A stretch of DNA of 64,000 nt. It comes from Candidozyma auris. Taxonomy: Eukaryota; Ascomycota; Pichiomycetes; Serinales; Metschnikowiaceae. The notes beneath the pieces were generated by a model. That model made no database searches and was not told where the DNA came from. It saw only the letters and a list, made by a program, of their open reading frames with translations. Position 1 is the first letter of the stretch. Each line of letters starts with the position of its first letter. Where the stretch lies: NCBI RefSeq assembly GCF_003013715.1, contig NC_072812.1:496001-560000 (forward strand). Direction: 5' to 3'. The translations under genes and the position numbers were made by a program. Below, in pieces: positions 55,993 through 63,805 of this stretch.

Positions 55993-57420
55993 CTATGTAG
56001 ACTGATCGCTCCGAGCACTTACAAATGTAAGCATCCACGCCAAATCGGTTAGTAGAAACGTGCATGCTTCCGTCCAGCGGCTGTTCAGTGTTACTCGTAT
56101 GCTCTTACCTCCAATCTTGTCGTGTGTTGGTGAAATGGCATACGGTAGCTCAAACTCTTCATCAAGCTCTTTAATTCTCGCCTCGAACTGGCTCACAATG
56201 TCAAGAAGGGCTATTAACGAAACATCAAGTTTGTTGAAATTAAAAAGTTTTCCTAATGTGAACTCGTTAGTAGAGTGTAGCTGGAGTATGGAAGAACCCC
56301 TGCGACCTTCCGCTTCTTCTGCAGACACTCGAGCCGTCTTCACGAGGTACGATTTCGATCCCATCGCAACCAACTTGTATCCCTCAAGCTCGAGATCGAG
56401 CCTTTTCTGTAGAAACTTCAACAAGTGAACAACTTGCCCAAGCGCTGCATTAACCTCGGGCAATGGAACCCAATACCCTAGGCGGAATCCATTGATTCTG
56501 CCATACGATTCTTCTCCATCAAACAGTATGTTGAACAAGCGCTTATAGATATTCAACGTGCGAAGTGAGTCCAAATGGTCCAATTGTTTCTGATATAGAG
56601 CCTTCGAGTGCTCTAAGTGGCTCTGCTTCATAGACAAATCCATGTTGAGCGAGTTTCGAAGTCGAAGGACATCATTGAGGCTCTCGCAGTTGAGCTTCTC
56701 AAGTTGCTCTTCAAGCTCATGGAGTTCTTCATGAAGCTTTTCGTGAGTGTTTTCTAATTCCTCGAGCTCCTTGAGCTTCTCGTGCTCGAGATTATGGTAT
56801 TCTTCGAGCTCATGTGCAGCTTCGGAAAGCTTTGAGTCGGTTTCGAGCTCCACCTCGGCCGAGTAGTTTGACGCTCTTTCTTTGAGTTTCTTCAAGAAGG
56901 ATATGTAATATTCTTTCTCTCTTTGGCTTTGGTCAAACTTGAATTTGTAGTTATTAATGAGAAGATGGGCACATTCTGCGCTCATGGGATGGGTAACGTC
57001 TTGGTTTTCGGATAGAATATCAAAGACAAGACCTAAAGACTTGATACGTGAGAAATCTGGAAGCTGATCTTCATGTTCTGGACTTAAAAACTGCCTTTTG
57101 CCACCATCATCGTCAAAATCGTGCTCCTCGTGCTTAGGTACGTAGATGTAGGAGTATTTGGAATCATAAGACAGAGGCGCCTCCTTCACCAAATCACTCT
57201 CATTGTCATGATAGATGGCGTCACCAGACCCAGATCGAAGTGCTTCGTCTAGGAGGTTTAGCCTGTTCCGGGGAATATGTCTTGAAGGCAGACTTAATGG
57301 TACTTTGGGGATCTGGTTCGCTTTCTTGGTGATGAGATCGGTTTGAACTTTAGAAAGATTTTTGAGGGATTCGTCCAACTCAATGGGCGCATGACAGCTG
57401 TGACAATGGAATACAGTCAT
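55993..57420 (-). CDS. VPS30: Beclin-1 family Vps30/Atg6
   Basis: Subunit of both class III PI3-kinase complexes, needed for autophagy and vacuolar protein sorting. From the ATG at 57420 the 475 residues begin MTVFHCHSCHAPIELDESLK with the CxxC pair typical of fungal Atg6. A coiled coil runs from about 210 to 300 (dense Glu/Leu/Lys with HELEEQLEKL), followed by the BARA domain from about 310 to the end: INGFRLGYWVPLPEVNAALG, then VVHLLKFLQKRL, YKLVAMGSKSYLVK and WTEACTFLLTDLAWML. The open frame runs another 53 codons upstream without family resemblance. Confidence 0.94.
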   Translation of the reverse strand: MTVFHCHSCHAPIELDESLKNLSKVQTDLITKKANQIPKVPLSLPSRHIPRNRLNLLDEALRSGSGDAIYHDNESDLVKEAPLSYDSKYSYIYVPKHEEHDFDDDGGKRQFLSPEHEDQLPDFSRIKSLGLVFDILSENQDVTHPMSAECAHLLINNYKFKFDQSQREKEYYISFLKKLKERASNYSAEVELETDSKLSEAAHELEEYHNLEHEKLKELEELENTHEKLHEELHELEEQLEKLNCESLNDVLRLRNSLNMDLSMKQSHLEHSKALYQKQLDHLDSLRTLNIYKRLFNILFDGEESYGRINGFRLGYWVPLPEVNAALGQVVHLLKFLQKRLDLELEGYKLVAMGSKSYLVKTARVSAEEAEGRRGSSILQLHSTNEFTLGKLFNFNKLDVSLIALLDIVSQFEARIKELDEEFELPYAISPTHDKIGGKSIRVTLNSRWTEACTFLLTDLAWMLTFVSARSDQST

Positions 57421-57721
57421 AGCCCGAAGTTCAAGATATTGCCAGTAAATGAGGAAAATACGATATGTTAGATGGGTGCAAGTGATACGACGATTGTTCG
57501 CACTACTCCACATTACATACACCAAATCGTGCTTTCGAAGGCAACAATTGTGACACACAAGATCGCACACCATTGGCATGATAAAAATCTACAAAAAGCG
57601 AATAGTGCCGGTTGTCTGCTCCAGCATACACACCGCAAGTTGCTTCATTTTGGCAATATAAGACGCATTGAGCCCCGAATGTATAATTCACAAACTTTTG
57701 CAGCCACTTGTGGCTACACCT
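57421..57721. other. Gap between AlkB-like gene and VPS30
   Basis: This 301 bp gap holds the VPS30 promoter and the 3' flank of the AlkB-like gene. The out-of-family extension of the VPS30 frame covers part of it. Nothing else seen. Confidence 0.4.
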
Positions 57722-58939
57722 TCACTCGGGAGCAATCCATCTGGATGCTTTTTCTTGGGAGTCCGCAATGAAGTGATCTTTCCAGTTGTTGATGTCTGCC
57801 CAGTGAAAGGCGCCACAGTCTTTGTTTTGGTATACGTTCTCGCACAGCCAAAAATACTTCCCTCTTGTTTCTGGGCTTTTGAATGCCCGTCGTAGCATCA
57901 TTGGGAGATCGCAACGACACTTGGGTAAGTTGCGTATGAAGTCAGAAAGGTAATTGCGGAAAGTGAGACCGATCCGTAGCAGTCCCACTTCCGGGTGTAA
58001 CAGAAGCAGCTTCGACATGGGCGCCAAGGTATGTTTGAATTCCTCCTGGCACCCCGGTTTCATCAAAAATAGGCTATTGTGAGGCAATGGAACCAGAAAG
58101 ACCGGCGCTCCGTTTTTATGTGTGGATCGAAGCTTGAACAACCTTGTCAGCCCCAACAGCACCGACGCTATATAGTTGTGAGGCCCAATGTGGGAGAGTC
58201 GATCAGAGTGCCAATCCAAATGGTTATCCAATTTCTCATACATGTTTGCCACGCAAAAGCCGGCTGTCCATTTATCTGACAGCTGCAAGGGTAATTTTGG
58301 GTTTTGTGGAATAAATGTGTTATTCATCTTCTCCTCCAAGTACTTCGCAGCCATTTCGAAACGGGGCGAGTATTCGTGGGGCCCATTGTCGCCTGCGATC
58401 TGGAGTCCGTTGTATACCAAACTTGGGTAATCGGCATCTCGAGCTGCGAAGAGTGCTACTTTCAAATTCAGGGTGCACAAGTTTCCAAAAAGATAGAACT
58501 GCCGAGTTCTGAATTTCTCCTTGGAAGCAGCGAGCTCACTGAGAAGTCCGTCAGCCACGTCTTTGGGGAAAAAGTTCAAATGTAACAGTGCGTAGCCTTT
58601 TAAGTGGTGCTCCACGTCCTCAGGCGTGTTTAGAGTGATCTGAGGCGACCGCGCCAGCGCTTGTGGCAAGGAAGGAACACCCAATTTTGGCTTCTTACTG
58701 GAAACCAGATAAGACTTGGTGTCACTTCTTGAGCTCCTTTTGAACCCTGTAAGAGTTGTCTGAACTTGAGCAAACGACCTCTGCTTCCCTGGGTTCTCCA
58801 GAGCGGGATCTTGAATCAAAGCCCTGGCGCGGTCAACGTTGCCATCGCAGCTCACAAGAATATCTCTGAGCACATCGGTGGCATAGCCAGGGTAGTAGAG
58901 CGAAAGAAGTTCTGTCTTTTTGTCTAAAAGAGCGTCCAT
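57722..58939 (-). CDS. CUE-AlkB-GRF zinc finger protein, 2-oxoglutarate/Fe(II) oxygenase
   Basis: Predicted nucleic-acid demethylase of the AlkB family with extra domains on both sides. An N-terminal CUE-like ubiquitin-binding domain (about 7-43) has the YPG turn and the GNVDRA end. A PIP-box-like QTTLTGFK at 60-67 follows. The AlkB core (about 110-335) has the iron ligands H244 and D246 (LDWHSDRL) and H303 (KHTLAP), and the 2-oxoglutarate pair R322 and R328 (RIGLTFR). A GRF-type zinc finger at about 341-381 has C341, C343, C366 and C375 with GKYFWLCENVYQNKDCGAFHW. The ligand set is complete, so activity is plausible. S. cerevisiae has no close AlkB homologue that I recall; similar fusions occur in filamentous fungi. 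DNA alkylation repair is the likely role, by inference. Confidence 0.82.
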   Translation of the reverse strand: MDALLDKKTELLSLYYPGYATDVLRDILVSCDGNVDRARALIQDPALENPGKQRSFAQVQTTLTGFKRSSRSDTKSYLVSSKKPKLGVPSLPQALARSPQITLNTPEDVEHHLKGYALLHLNFFPKDVADGLLSELAASKEKFRTRQFYLFGNLCTLNLKVALFAARDADYPSLVYNGLQIAGDNGPHEYSPRFEMAAKYLEEKMNNTFIPQNPKLPLQLSDKWTAGFCVANMYEKLDNHLDWHSDRLSHIGPHNYIASVLLGLTRLFKLRSTHKNGAPVFLVPLPHNSLFLMKPGCQEEFKHTLAPMSKLLLLHPEVGLLRIGLTFRNYLSDFIRNLPKCRCDLPMMLRRAFKSPETRGKYFWLCENVYQNKDCGAFHWADINNWKDHFIADSQEKASRWIAPE

Positions 58940-59357
58940 GTCCCCTCAGCACAGTGGCCCTGGACGTCTACGGCGATTTCTTGAAAACCTCTCTGTGGGT
59001 AGCTCCAAGACTTTGGGTGGAGGAGGTGCCTTTCTTTTCCATTAGTTTCATCGCGAATTTGTGTGCACCTGGAGGTTACCCTACAGTACTCTATTGCTTG
59101 AAGGTACACTAGTGTTCTCAGAGCCCATGGTTAGGCTCCCTTACAGAATATATATGCACGCACTGAGGCTAAATTTTTGCTTGAATCAATGTAACTTCGG
59201 CTCTCTGTCCTACTTTTTGTTTTCATCATCTTGATTCTTCTTCGCTTCTCTCTCCTGGTGTTCTTTGGTACTTTCACTGGTGGATCCCAACACCGCTACC
59301 ATTGCTGTCGACCTTAGCTTCATTCCACATTCACATTTCTAACAACGTTCGCTGACC
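58940..59357. other. Divergent promoter region between AlkB-like and Cys-rich genes
   Basis: This 418 bp region separates divergent starts. It has a TATATA at about 59147-59152 and a CT/TC-rich stretch near 59230-59260, reasonable promoter features for the small Cys-rich gene. No other element seen. Confidence 0.45.
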
Positions 59358-59675
59358 ATGTCAAGGCCCTCTACTGATACTTCGTACCAGGAATCGAAAC
59401 TGATCACATTCCCTGATAATAGCGAGGATAGAGTGATCAGTGACGAGCTTCAGCCCCAGCTGCCTATCGGTGAGGCTTCTCGTCCTTCCATGCAAACAGT
59501 CTCTGAAACTTGGTCTGGATACCACAGAGACACCAACGAGTGCACCGAATTTTGTCAGGATTGCTTGATATGCTTTGGTGCTTGTGAAGCTTGCTGCCCA
59601 TCCACTGGTGAGGGATGTTTGAGTTCCACTGCCGCTTTCTTCGGTAATATTATGGTCGGATTCTGTAAGTGCTGA
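59358..59675 (+). CDS. Small Cys-rich protein, possibly CYSTM-like
   Basis: A 105-residue protein with a polar N-terminal half (MSRPSTDTSYQESKLITFPD) and a C-terminal half holding ten cysteines in 45 residues (CTEFCQDCLICFGACEACC, then CLSS and a final CKC). Cys clustering next to a mildly hydrophobic segment resembles the small CYSTM or palmitoylated membrane proteins of yeasts, but I cannot place it in a family. The ATG is in a good context with a TATA-like box upstream. A GTAAGT lies across the last codons; no branch sequence follows it, so I do not propose an intron. A short coding gene is likely from composition and promoter. Confidence 0.6.
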   Translation: MSRPSTDTSYQESKLITFPDNSEDRVISDELQPQLPIGEASRPSMQTVSETWSGYHRDTNECTEFCQDCLICFGACEACCPSTGEGCLSSTAAFFGNIMVGFCKC

Positions 59676-60036
59676 TCAATTTCACGAAAGGCTTGGAGAA
59701 ACAATTGAAACTTGATTAGTTTGCTTTTATTGCTGCCTGTTTTTCAACGCTTTTTGGCATTAGGATGCCCATACATTCATGCACAGTCTTCCCGTTATAC
59801 CCGATTTACTTAGACCCGGTGAGGTTATTGATGCCCAATTGTAAATTCTTCTACGGGTTTACATCAGTTATCTTAACAACACATCATTTAGATTTAGATT
59901 TACATTTACATTATATAATCATTGGGAAATTCCAGATACCAGTGCTGATCTACTTCACCTTTGACAGCTTATTGTTTTTCCTGTATATACAACGAGACGA
60001 TTTTTTGCACCCATTATGATCTCTGAGAAGCTTTTT

Positions 60037-60120
60037 AGTTTCTGTGGCCGAAACTAGATTTCTTCGGTTGACCGAGGAAATCTCGAAGCCTACTTCTTCA
60101 TTGGCGAACCGAAGAAATTT
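60037..60120. repeat. Cluster of nested inverted repeats
   Basis: Three overlapping signals: AGTTTC and GAAACT (60037-60042 and 60050-60055) form a perfect 6 bp stem with a 7 nt loop; 60056-60083 is a 28 bp imperfect palindrome with two symmetric mismatched pairs; and ATTTCTTCGGTT (60058-60069) recurs inverted as AACCGAAGAAAT at 60107-60118. Together they could form alternative hairpins. No function is known. Confidence 0.6.
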
Positions 60121-60201
60121 CATTGGCGATGATGGCGTTAAAGTGCCTCGTATTGTATTCTTGGCCAGAGAGTCCTTGTCGAACACAATACCACTAGGCG
60201 T

Positions 60202-60422
60202 TGTTAGAATAAGAACTTATGAGCTTATTCTACGTAGGAATTTGACGTAGAGAACTACCTGGTTTCCTCAAGGTTTTGATGACGAGAGTAATGAAGAAAC
60301 GACTTGAGACCTATCGAGTCTCTAGAAGTCTTCTCTTATATGACTTCAACTATTAGCGAGTAACTCGCTATCCAGACTCAAGCGGAGCAGGAAAGGCATG
60401 AGTTTGAGCTAACTTATTCCAA
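60202..60422 (+). mobile_element. LTR of a Ty1/copia-type retrotransposon, relic
   Basis: The 221 bp stretch begins TGTTAGAATAAG and ends CTTATTCCAA, so its ends are near-perfect inverted repeats, as in LTRs. It is followed at once by TGGTATCAGA (60423-60432), which is the primer-binding-site word of many copia-type elements. Inside is a perfect hairpin TAGCGAGTAACTCGCTA (60354-60370). No gag or pol remnants follow; the ALG6 stop codon is 24 bp further. Because PBS-like bases remain, this looks like a truncated 5' end rather than a solo LTR made by recombination. No target-site duplication can be checked on the right. Confidence 0.5.
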
Positions 60423-60456
60423 TGGTATCAGAAAACGGCTCGAGAAAGTTTACAAA

Positions 60457-62112
60457 CTAACCTTTTAACTTGACCATTCTGCATAGCAACCACAAATAGA
60501 AGAAACCAAAGCATCCAAACGAGATCACACAATTTAGGATCACCCATATGTCAGGGAATCTCGCTGGTGGATCGAAAGCGTAGTCTAGAGCATGATAGAC
60601 AAAAGCGCTCAAGTATGATCCGGTTATAACTAGTTTGACTATCATAGGCAGTTTTTTGGGCCACACCAAGCTGGAGCTTGGAGAACTGAAACCACCCACA
60701 AACCAATTGATCAATAAAGTAAGCGTAACATATTGCAACACCAACCCATCTTTTTTAAGAAGCGGGAATAAGCTGAAGCTTGCAATGTTATTAATCCACT
60801 GTATCACTCCAACAACATCTGCATCTGTCAGAAGCAATAAGAAGCATGACGGAATTAATGGAACCAAGACGGTCTTTTCATGTACCTGAAACGAGAACAA
60901 GTAAAAGCCCCACGCAGTTGCACTAAAACCATATACTATCATCGACGGATGATTTTGTTTGTTCTTGATATTCTTCCAAAAAGCGATGAGACACGGGGGA
61001 AGAATTGATATCACAGTCAAACAAAGCGAAATACCTTTGAGTTGCTCGGGAGTAAATTTTTCCCTATACTTTAAGAAGATATTTGTCACGCACCAAAAAT
61101 TAGCCACTTTGTCCTCAAAAAGGCCACGCTCAAATGGAAACATCCTAATAAGTATCTGCTTCATCATTCTTTCAAGGTCAGTCGTGTCACTAGCTGCAAT
61201 AAAAAAAGGAACGAGAATAGTAATAACTGAGACCACTACAGTGGCACCAACAGCCATAAGCTTTGCAATGTCAAAAGTTGCAAATGTCTTGGAAAGCTTG
61301 TCTCTCGGTTTGAATAGCCTCGATAAGATGTAGAAGAAAATGAAAGGGCTGTAATAAAGCGCCATTTGCTTGAACAAAACAGAAGCCATAAACCACACCG
61401 AGGCCAATAACAAATTATCTTTGAGTAATTCAGATACAGAAAATAGAAACAAGCCGAGCATGACAGAGTTGTACTGGAAGTGGCCATGGTCTATAAGAAC
61501 TAAGGGCGGTTGAAAAATAATGAGTGCAATAATGACGATTTGGTGCATTCTGCCTAGATTGAGTTTCTTTCCGCCCAATAATGACACTAATTGAAGTACG
61601 GATGGAATAAATACCACGAGGTCGCTGATCAAACTCAGGTATCTCATGAACGTCTTGATCGCAGACGTCTCAATCCCCCTTGACTTGTCAAGCTCAAACC
61701 AACTAGAATCTATCATGCTGCCCAATTTACCAAAGACCCACAGGTGATAAGCAGTTAATGGAGGGTAATCAAGACCCCAATACTGCAAATCGTAAAAGTA
61801 CCACTCTTTGATCGGTAAATGAATTGTGATTTCCATCCAATGCCTTTGAGCCTCGAAATCACCATTGATTGGTTTTTCGCCCTTACCAGACCACGGACCA
61901 AGACCAACAGCGCTTCTTAAAAGAATGGCACTGAGAATCAATATATATCTGGCTGCCCATTGGTCTGGGGCTCTCTCAAAAACGTGCAAAAGGTCATAGA
62001 TTGGTGTTTTGAGGTACGGATTCTGCTTAAAGCTAGAATTTTCTTTTTGTTGAGCAGCAATTGTCTTCGAATTCGCCAAAGCCTTTTTATTTTTTGCGCT
62101 TTGTTTGCCCAT
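60457..62112 (-). CDS. ALG6: Dolichyl-P-Glc:Man9GlcNAc2-PP-dolichol glucosyltransferase Alg6
   Basis: ER membrane enzyme that adds the first glucose to the lipid-linked N-glycan precursor (GT57 family). The 551 residues match S. cerevisiae Alg6 (544). After a short basic N-terminus the first membrane segment is followed by the lumenal loop with NGDFEAQRHWMEITIHLPIK and WYFYDLQYWGLDYPPLTAYH, the family catalytic region. Further on: HGHFQYNSVMLGLF and SVLFKQMALYYSPFIFFYIL, also family hallmarks, among about ten or more membrane helices. It is divergent from tRNA-Ser and PNG1. Confidence 0.95.
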   Translation of the reverse strand: MGKQSAKNKKALANSKTIAAQQKENSSFKQNPYLKTPIYDLLHVFERAPDQWAARYILILSAILLRSAVGLGPWSGKGEKPINGDFEAQRHWMEITIHLPIKEWYFYDLQYWGLDYPPLTAYHLWVFGKLGSMIDSSWFELDKSRGIETSAIKTFMRYLSLISDLVVFIPSVLQLVSLLGGKKLNLGRMHQIVIIALIIFQPPLVLIDHGHFQYNSVMLGLFLFSVSELLKDNLLLASVWFMASVLFKQMALYYSPFIFFYILSRLFKPRDKLSKTFATFDIAKLMAVGATVVVSVITILVPFFIAASDTTDLERMMKQILIRMFPFERGLFEDKVANFWCVTNIFLKYREKFTPEQLKGISLCLTVISILPPCLIAFWKNIKNKQNHPSMIVYGFSATAWGFYLFSFQVHEKTVLVPLIPSCFLLLLTDADVVGVIQWINNIASFSLFPLLKKDGLVLQYVTLTLLINWFVGGFSSPSSSLVWPKKLPMIVKLVITGSYLSAFVYHALDYAFDPPARFPDIWVILNCVISFGCFGFFYLWLLCRMVKLKG

Positions 62113-62542
62113 CTTCGGTGGTAGTTTACGACTAGTGTGCTTTTATGATCAGTATCCTGCACCACTCTTAAACAATCCCACATGTACGTGCGAATCTTCA
62201 CTTGATAAAATAACCATAAATTCTAGTACCTTTCGCAAGTCACACCTCGATTGAAGGGAGCTCCGACATCAATGTGTCACTCACCTACTTCTCGGCAAGA
62301 AGAACAAGCATAAACGTTACATGACGAATACCTCCTCTCGATTATCAAATATTCCCTTGTACTCGTGGTCGAAGCAAATAAGCGAGGATCAGTGTGTAAT
62401 TTTTGTATGGACACCCGACTTCTGCTTTCGACATTTTACTAAAATTTGAGTTGATCTCAGACACTTGTGCGCACATAGATGTAGAAATATACTTAAATAA
62501 TTTGCACTGAGCGGTTACTCGGTCTCTTTTTGCAAAGAAGTT
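62113..62542. other. Gap between ALG6 start and tRNA-Ser
   Basis: This 430 bp gap holds the ALG6 promoter and the tRNA upstream flank. I found no LTR or other mobile-element remains here, though yeast Ty elements often sit upstream of tRNA genes. No open frame of note. Confidence 0.5.
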
Positions 62543-62624
62543 GGCAACATGTCCGAGTGGTTAAGGAGAAAGATTAGAAATCTTTTGGGCTTTGCCCGCG
62601 CAGGTTCGAGTCCTGCAGTTGTCG
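62543..62624 (+). tRNA. tRNA-Ser (anticodon AGA)
   Basis: 82 nt, no intron, with the long variable arm of tRNA-Ser. The anticodon stem-loop is AAAGA-TTAGAAA-TCTTT with anticodon AGA; the variable arm is GGGCTTTGCCC; the T-arm GCAGG-TTCGAGT-CCTGC contains the B-box GGTTCGAGTCC. The discriminator is G, as in serine tRNAs. The acceptor stem pairs except position 7 with 66 (A opposite A). A T-rich terminator starts about 8 nt downstream (TTTTT at 62631-62635). It decodes UCU/UCC after A34 to inosine conversion; it is not the CUG-reading tRNA-Ser(CAG). Confidence 0.97.
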
Positions 62625-62699
62625 TTATATTTTTGCCTTTTTTGACAACGATATATAGAGTTCATTCGATGCTAAAGCCTTGCATAGCTTCTTGTTGTG

Positions 62700-63800
62700 A
62701 TGGGCGTCGAGTCTGATTGGAATAACTTGGGTAAGCGATTAATCTCTTGTTATGCGAAAAGCGTTCTTGAAGCAGCAGAGAATCTTGGTAAGAAGCGCTT
62801 TCCTCAATTGAAAGATCAAAGAGATGCCCAGCTTGCCAGCACCATCACATCTTTGGTGCACAAAAATGACATATACAAAAATGAAGCCTTCACTGAGAAG
62901 GCATTAAACGCTATTGATCTAGGCAAGATCTTTGCGAGGGTAGAAGAACGAGAAGCTTCCCTGGATAGTGAATTGTGGGGATACGAAGACTTCCTTGTTC
63001 AAGAAACCCTATCCCTTTTCAAGAATGAATTTTTCAAGTGGATAGACAAGCCCAAGTGTTCTAAATGCGATCGAAATGGTGATAACATTGAGTTTATAGG
63101 AGTTGTTGGTCCTCCTTTAGTGAATCCTGACGATATTGGACGCATAGAGAAGTATAAATGCAAAGATTGCGATCAAACTGTGGAGTTTCCTCGAATAAAC
63201 AACCCCGCAAAGCTCTTGGACACGAGGTGTGGGCGTTGCGGTGAATGGGTAAACTGTTTCATGCTTGTTCTACAATCTGTGCTTGGTCTTGATGCTCAAC
63301 TCCGCTACATCTGGAACAGGGAGGATCATGTCTGGTGTGAGTATTACAGCAGAAAACAGAATAGATGGATCCATCTAGATCCTTGCGAGAATGTATTCGA
63401 TGAGCCTTCACTTTATTGTGAGAACTGGGGTAAAAAAATGAGCTATATTATTGGGATTGGAAACAACTACGTTATTGATTTAAGCGATAAGTACATTACT
63501 GAGGAGGAAAAGCGCATTCCCAAGCTGGACGTCGTCTCAAGCGAGGCAGTCATTGAAAAGCTCATCAAATTTATCAATGCACGCCTCATGTTAGCCTTTT
63601 GGGATAACGACATAAAACCTCATCACAGTGGGGACAAGTACGAAAAGTTGTACGAAGAGCTAATTCTCGTCCATAACAAGGAGCTCCTTTCACTCAAAAC
63701 ATGTCATACAACCAAAGAGCCCAGTGAGGCAAGGGTTCCACGTGGAAGACAATCGGGTAGTGCGGAATGGACAAGCGCCCGAGGTGAAGACGGTGCTTGA
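62700..63800 (+). CDS. PNG1: Cytosolic peptide:N-glycanase Png1
   Basis: Deglycosylates misfolded glycoproteins sent out of the ER for proteasomal degradation; in yeast it binds Rad23. The 366 residues equal the S. cerevisiae size (363). The transglutaminase-like core is intact: zinc ligands C120/C123 (CSKC) and C154/C157 (CKDC), and the catalytic triad C180 (GRCGEW), H210 (NREDHVW) and D227 (HLDPCE). Three extra residues lie between the Cys and His blocks compared with the S. cerevisiae protein as I recall it. The end, SGSAEWTSARGEDGA, matches the family tail. The frame extends one codon upstream to a GTG; the ATG is at 62700, only 75 bp after the tRNA gene. Confidence 0.95.
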   Translation: MGVESDWNNLGKRLISCYAKSVLEAAENLGKKRFPQLKDQRDAQLASTITSLVHKNDIYKNEAFTEKALNAIDLGKIFARVEEREASLDSELWGYEDFLVQETLSLFKNEFFKWIDKPKCSKCDRNGDNIEFIGVVGPPLVNPDDIGRIEKYKCKDCDQTVEFPRINNPAKLLDTRCGRCGEWVNCFMLVLQSVLGLDAQLRYIWNREDHVWCEYYSRKQNRWIHLDPCENVFDEPSLYCENWGKKMSYIIGIGNNYVIDLSDKYITEEEKRIPKLDVVSSEAVIEKLIKFINARLMLAFWDNDIKPHHSGDKYEKLYEELILVHNKELLSLKTCHTTKEPSEARVPRGRQSGSAEWTSARGEDGA

Positions 63801-63805
63801 ATTTG

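Larger units (their letters stand above)
59676..60456. other. Hairpin-rich gap with LTR relic downstream of ALG6
   Basis: This 781 bp gap between the small Cys-rich gene and the ALG6 stop codon has no credible coding frame. The AT-rich first part (59676-60030) looks like a 3' flank. A cluster of inverted repeats (60037-60120) and an LTR-like stretch (60202-60432) fill the rest. Confidence 0.55.

Noticed and set aside
59660..59740. Intron at the end of the Cys-rich gene starting at GTAAGT
   Set aside because: No CTAAC-type branch sequence with a nearby AG follows, and the protein ends naturally with CKC.
60044..60250. 68-codon frame across the hairpin cluster
   Set aside because: It begins at GTG, runs through the inverted repeats into the LTR, and has no resemblance to gag or other proteins.
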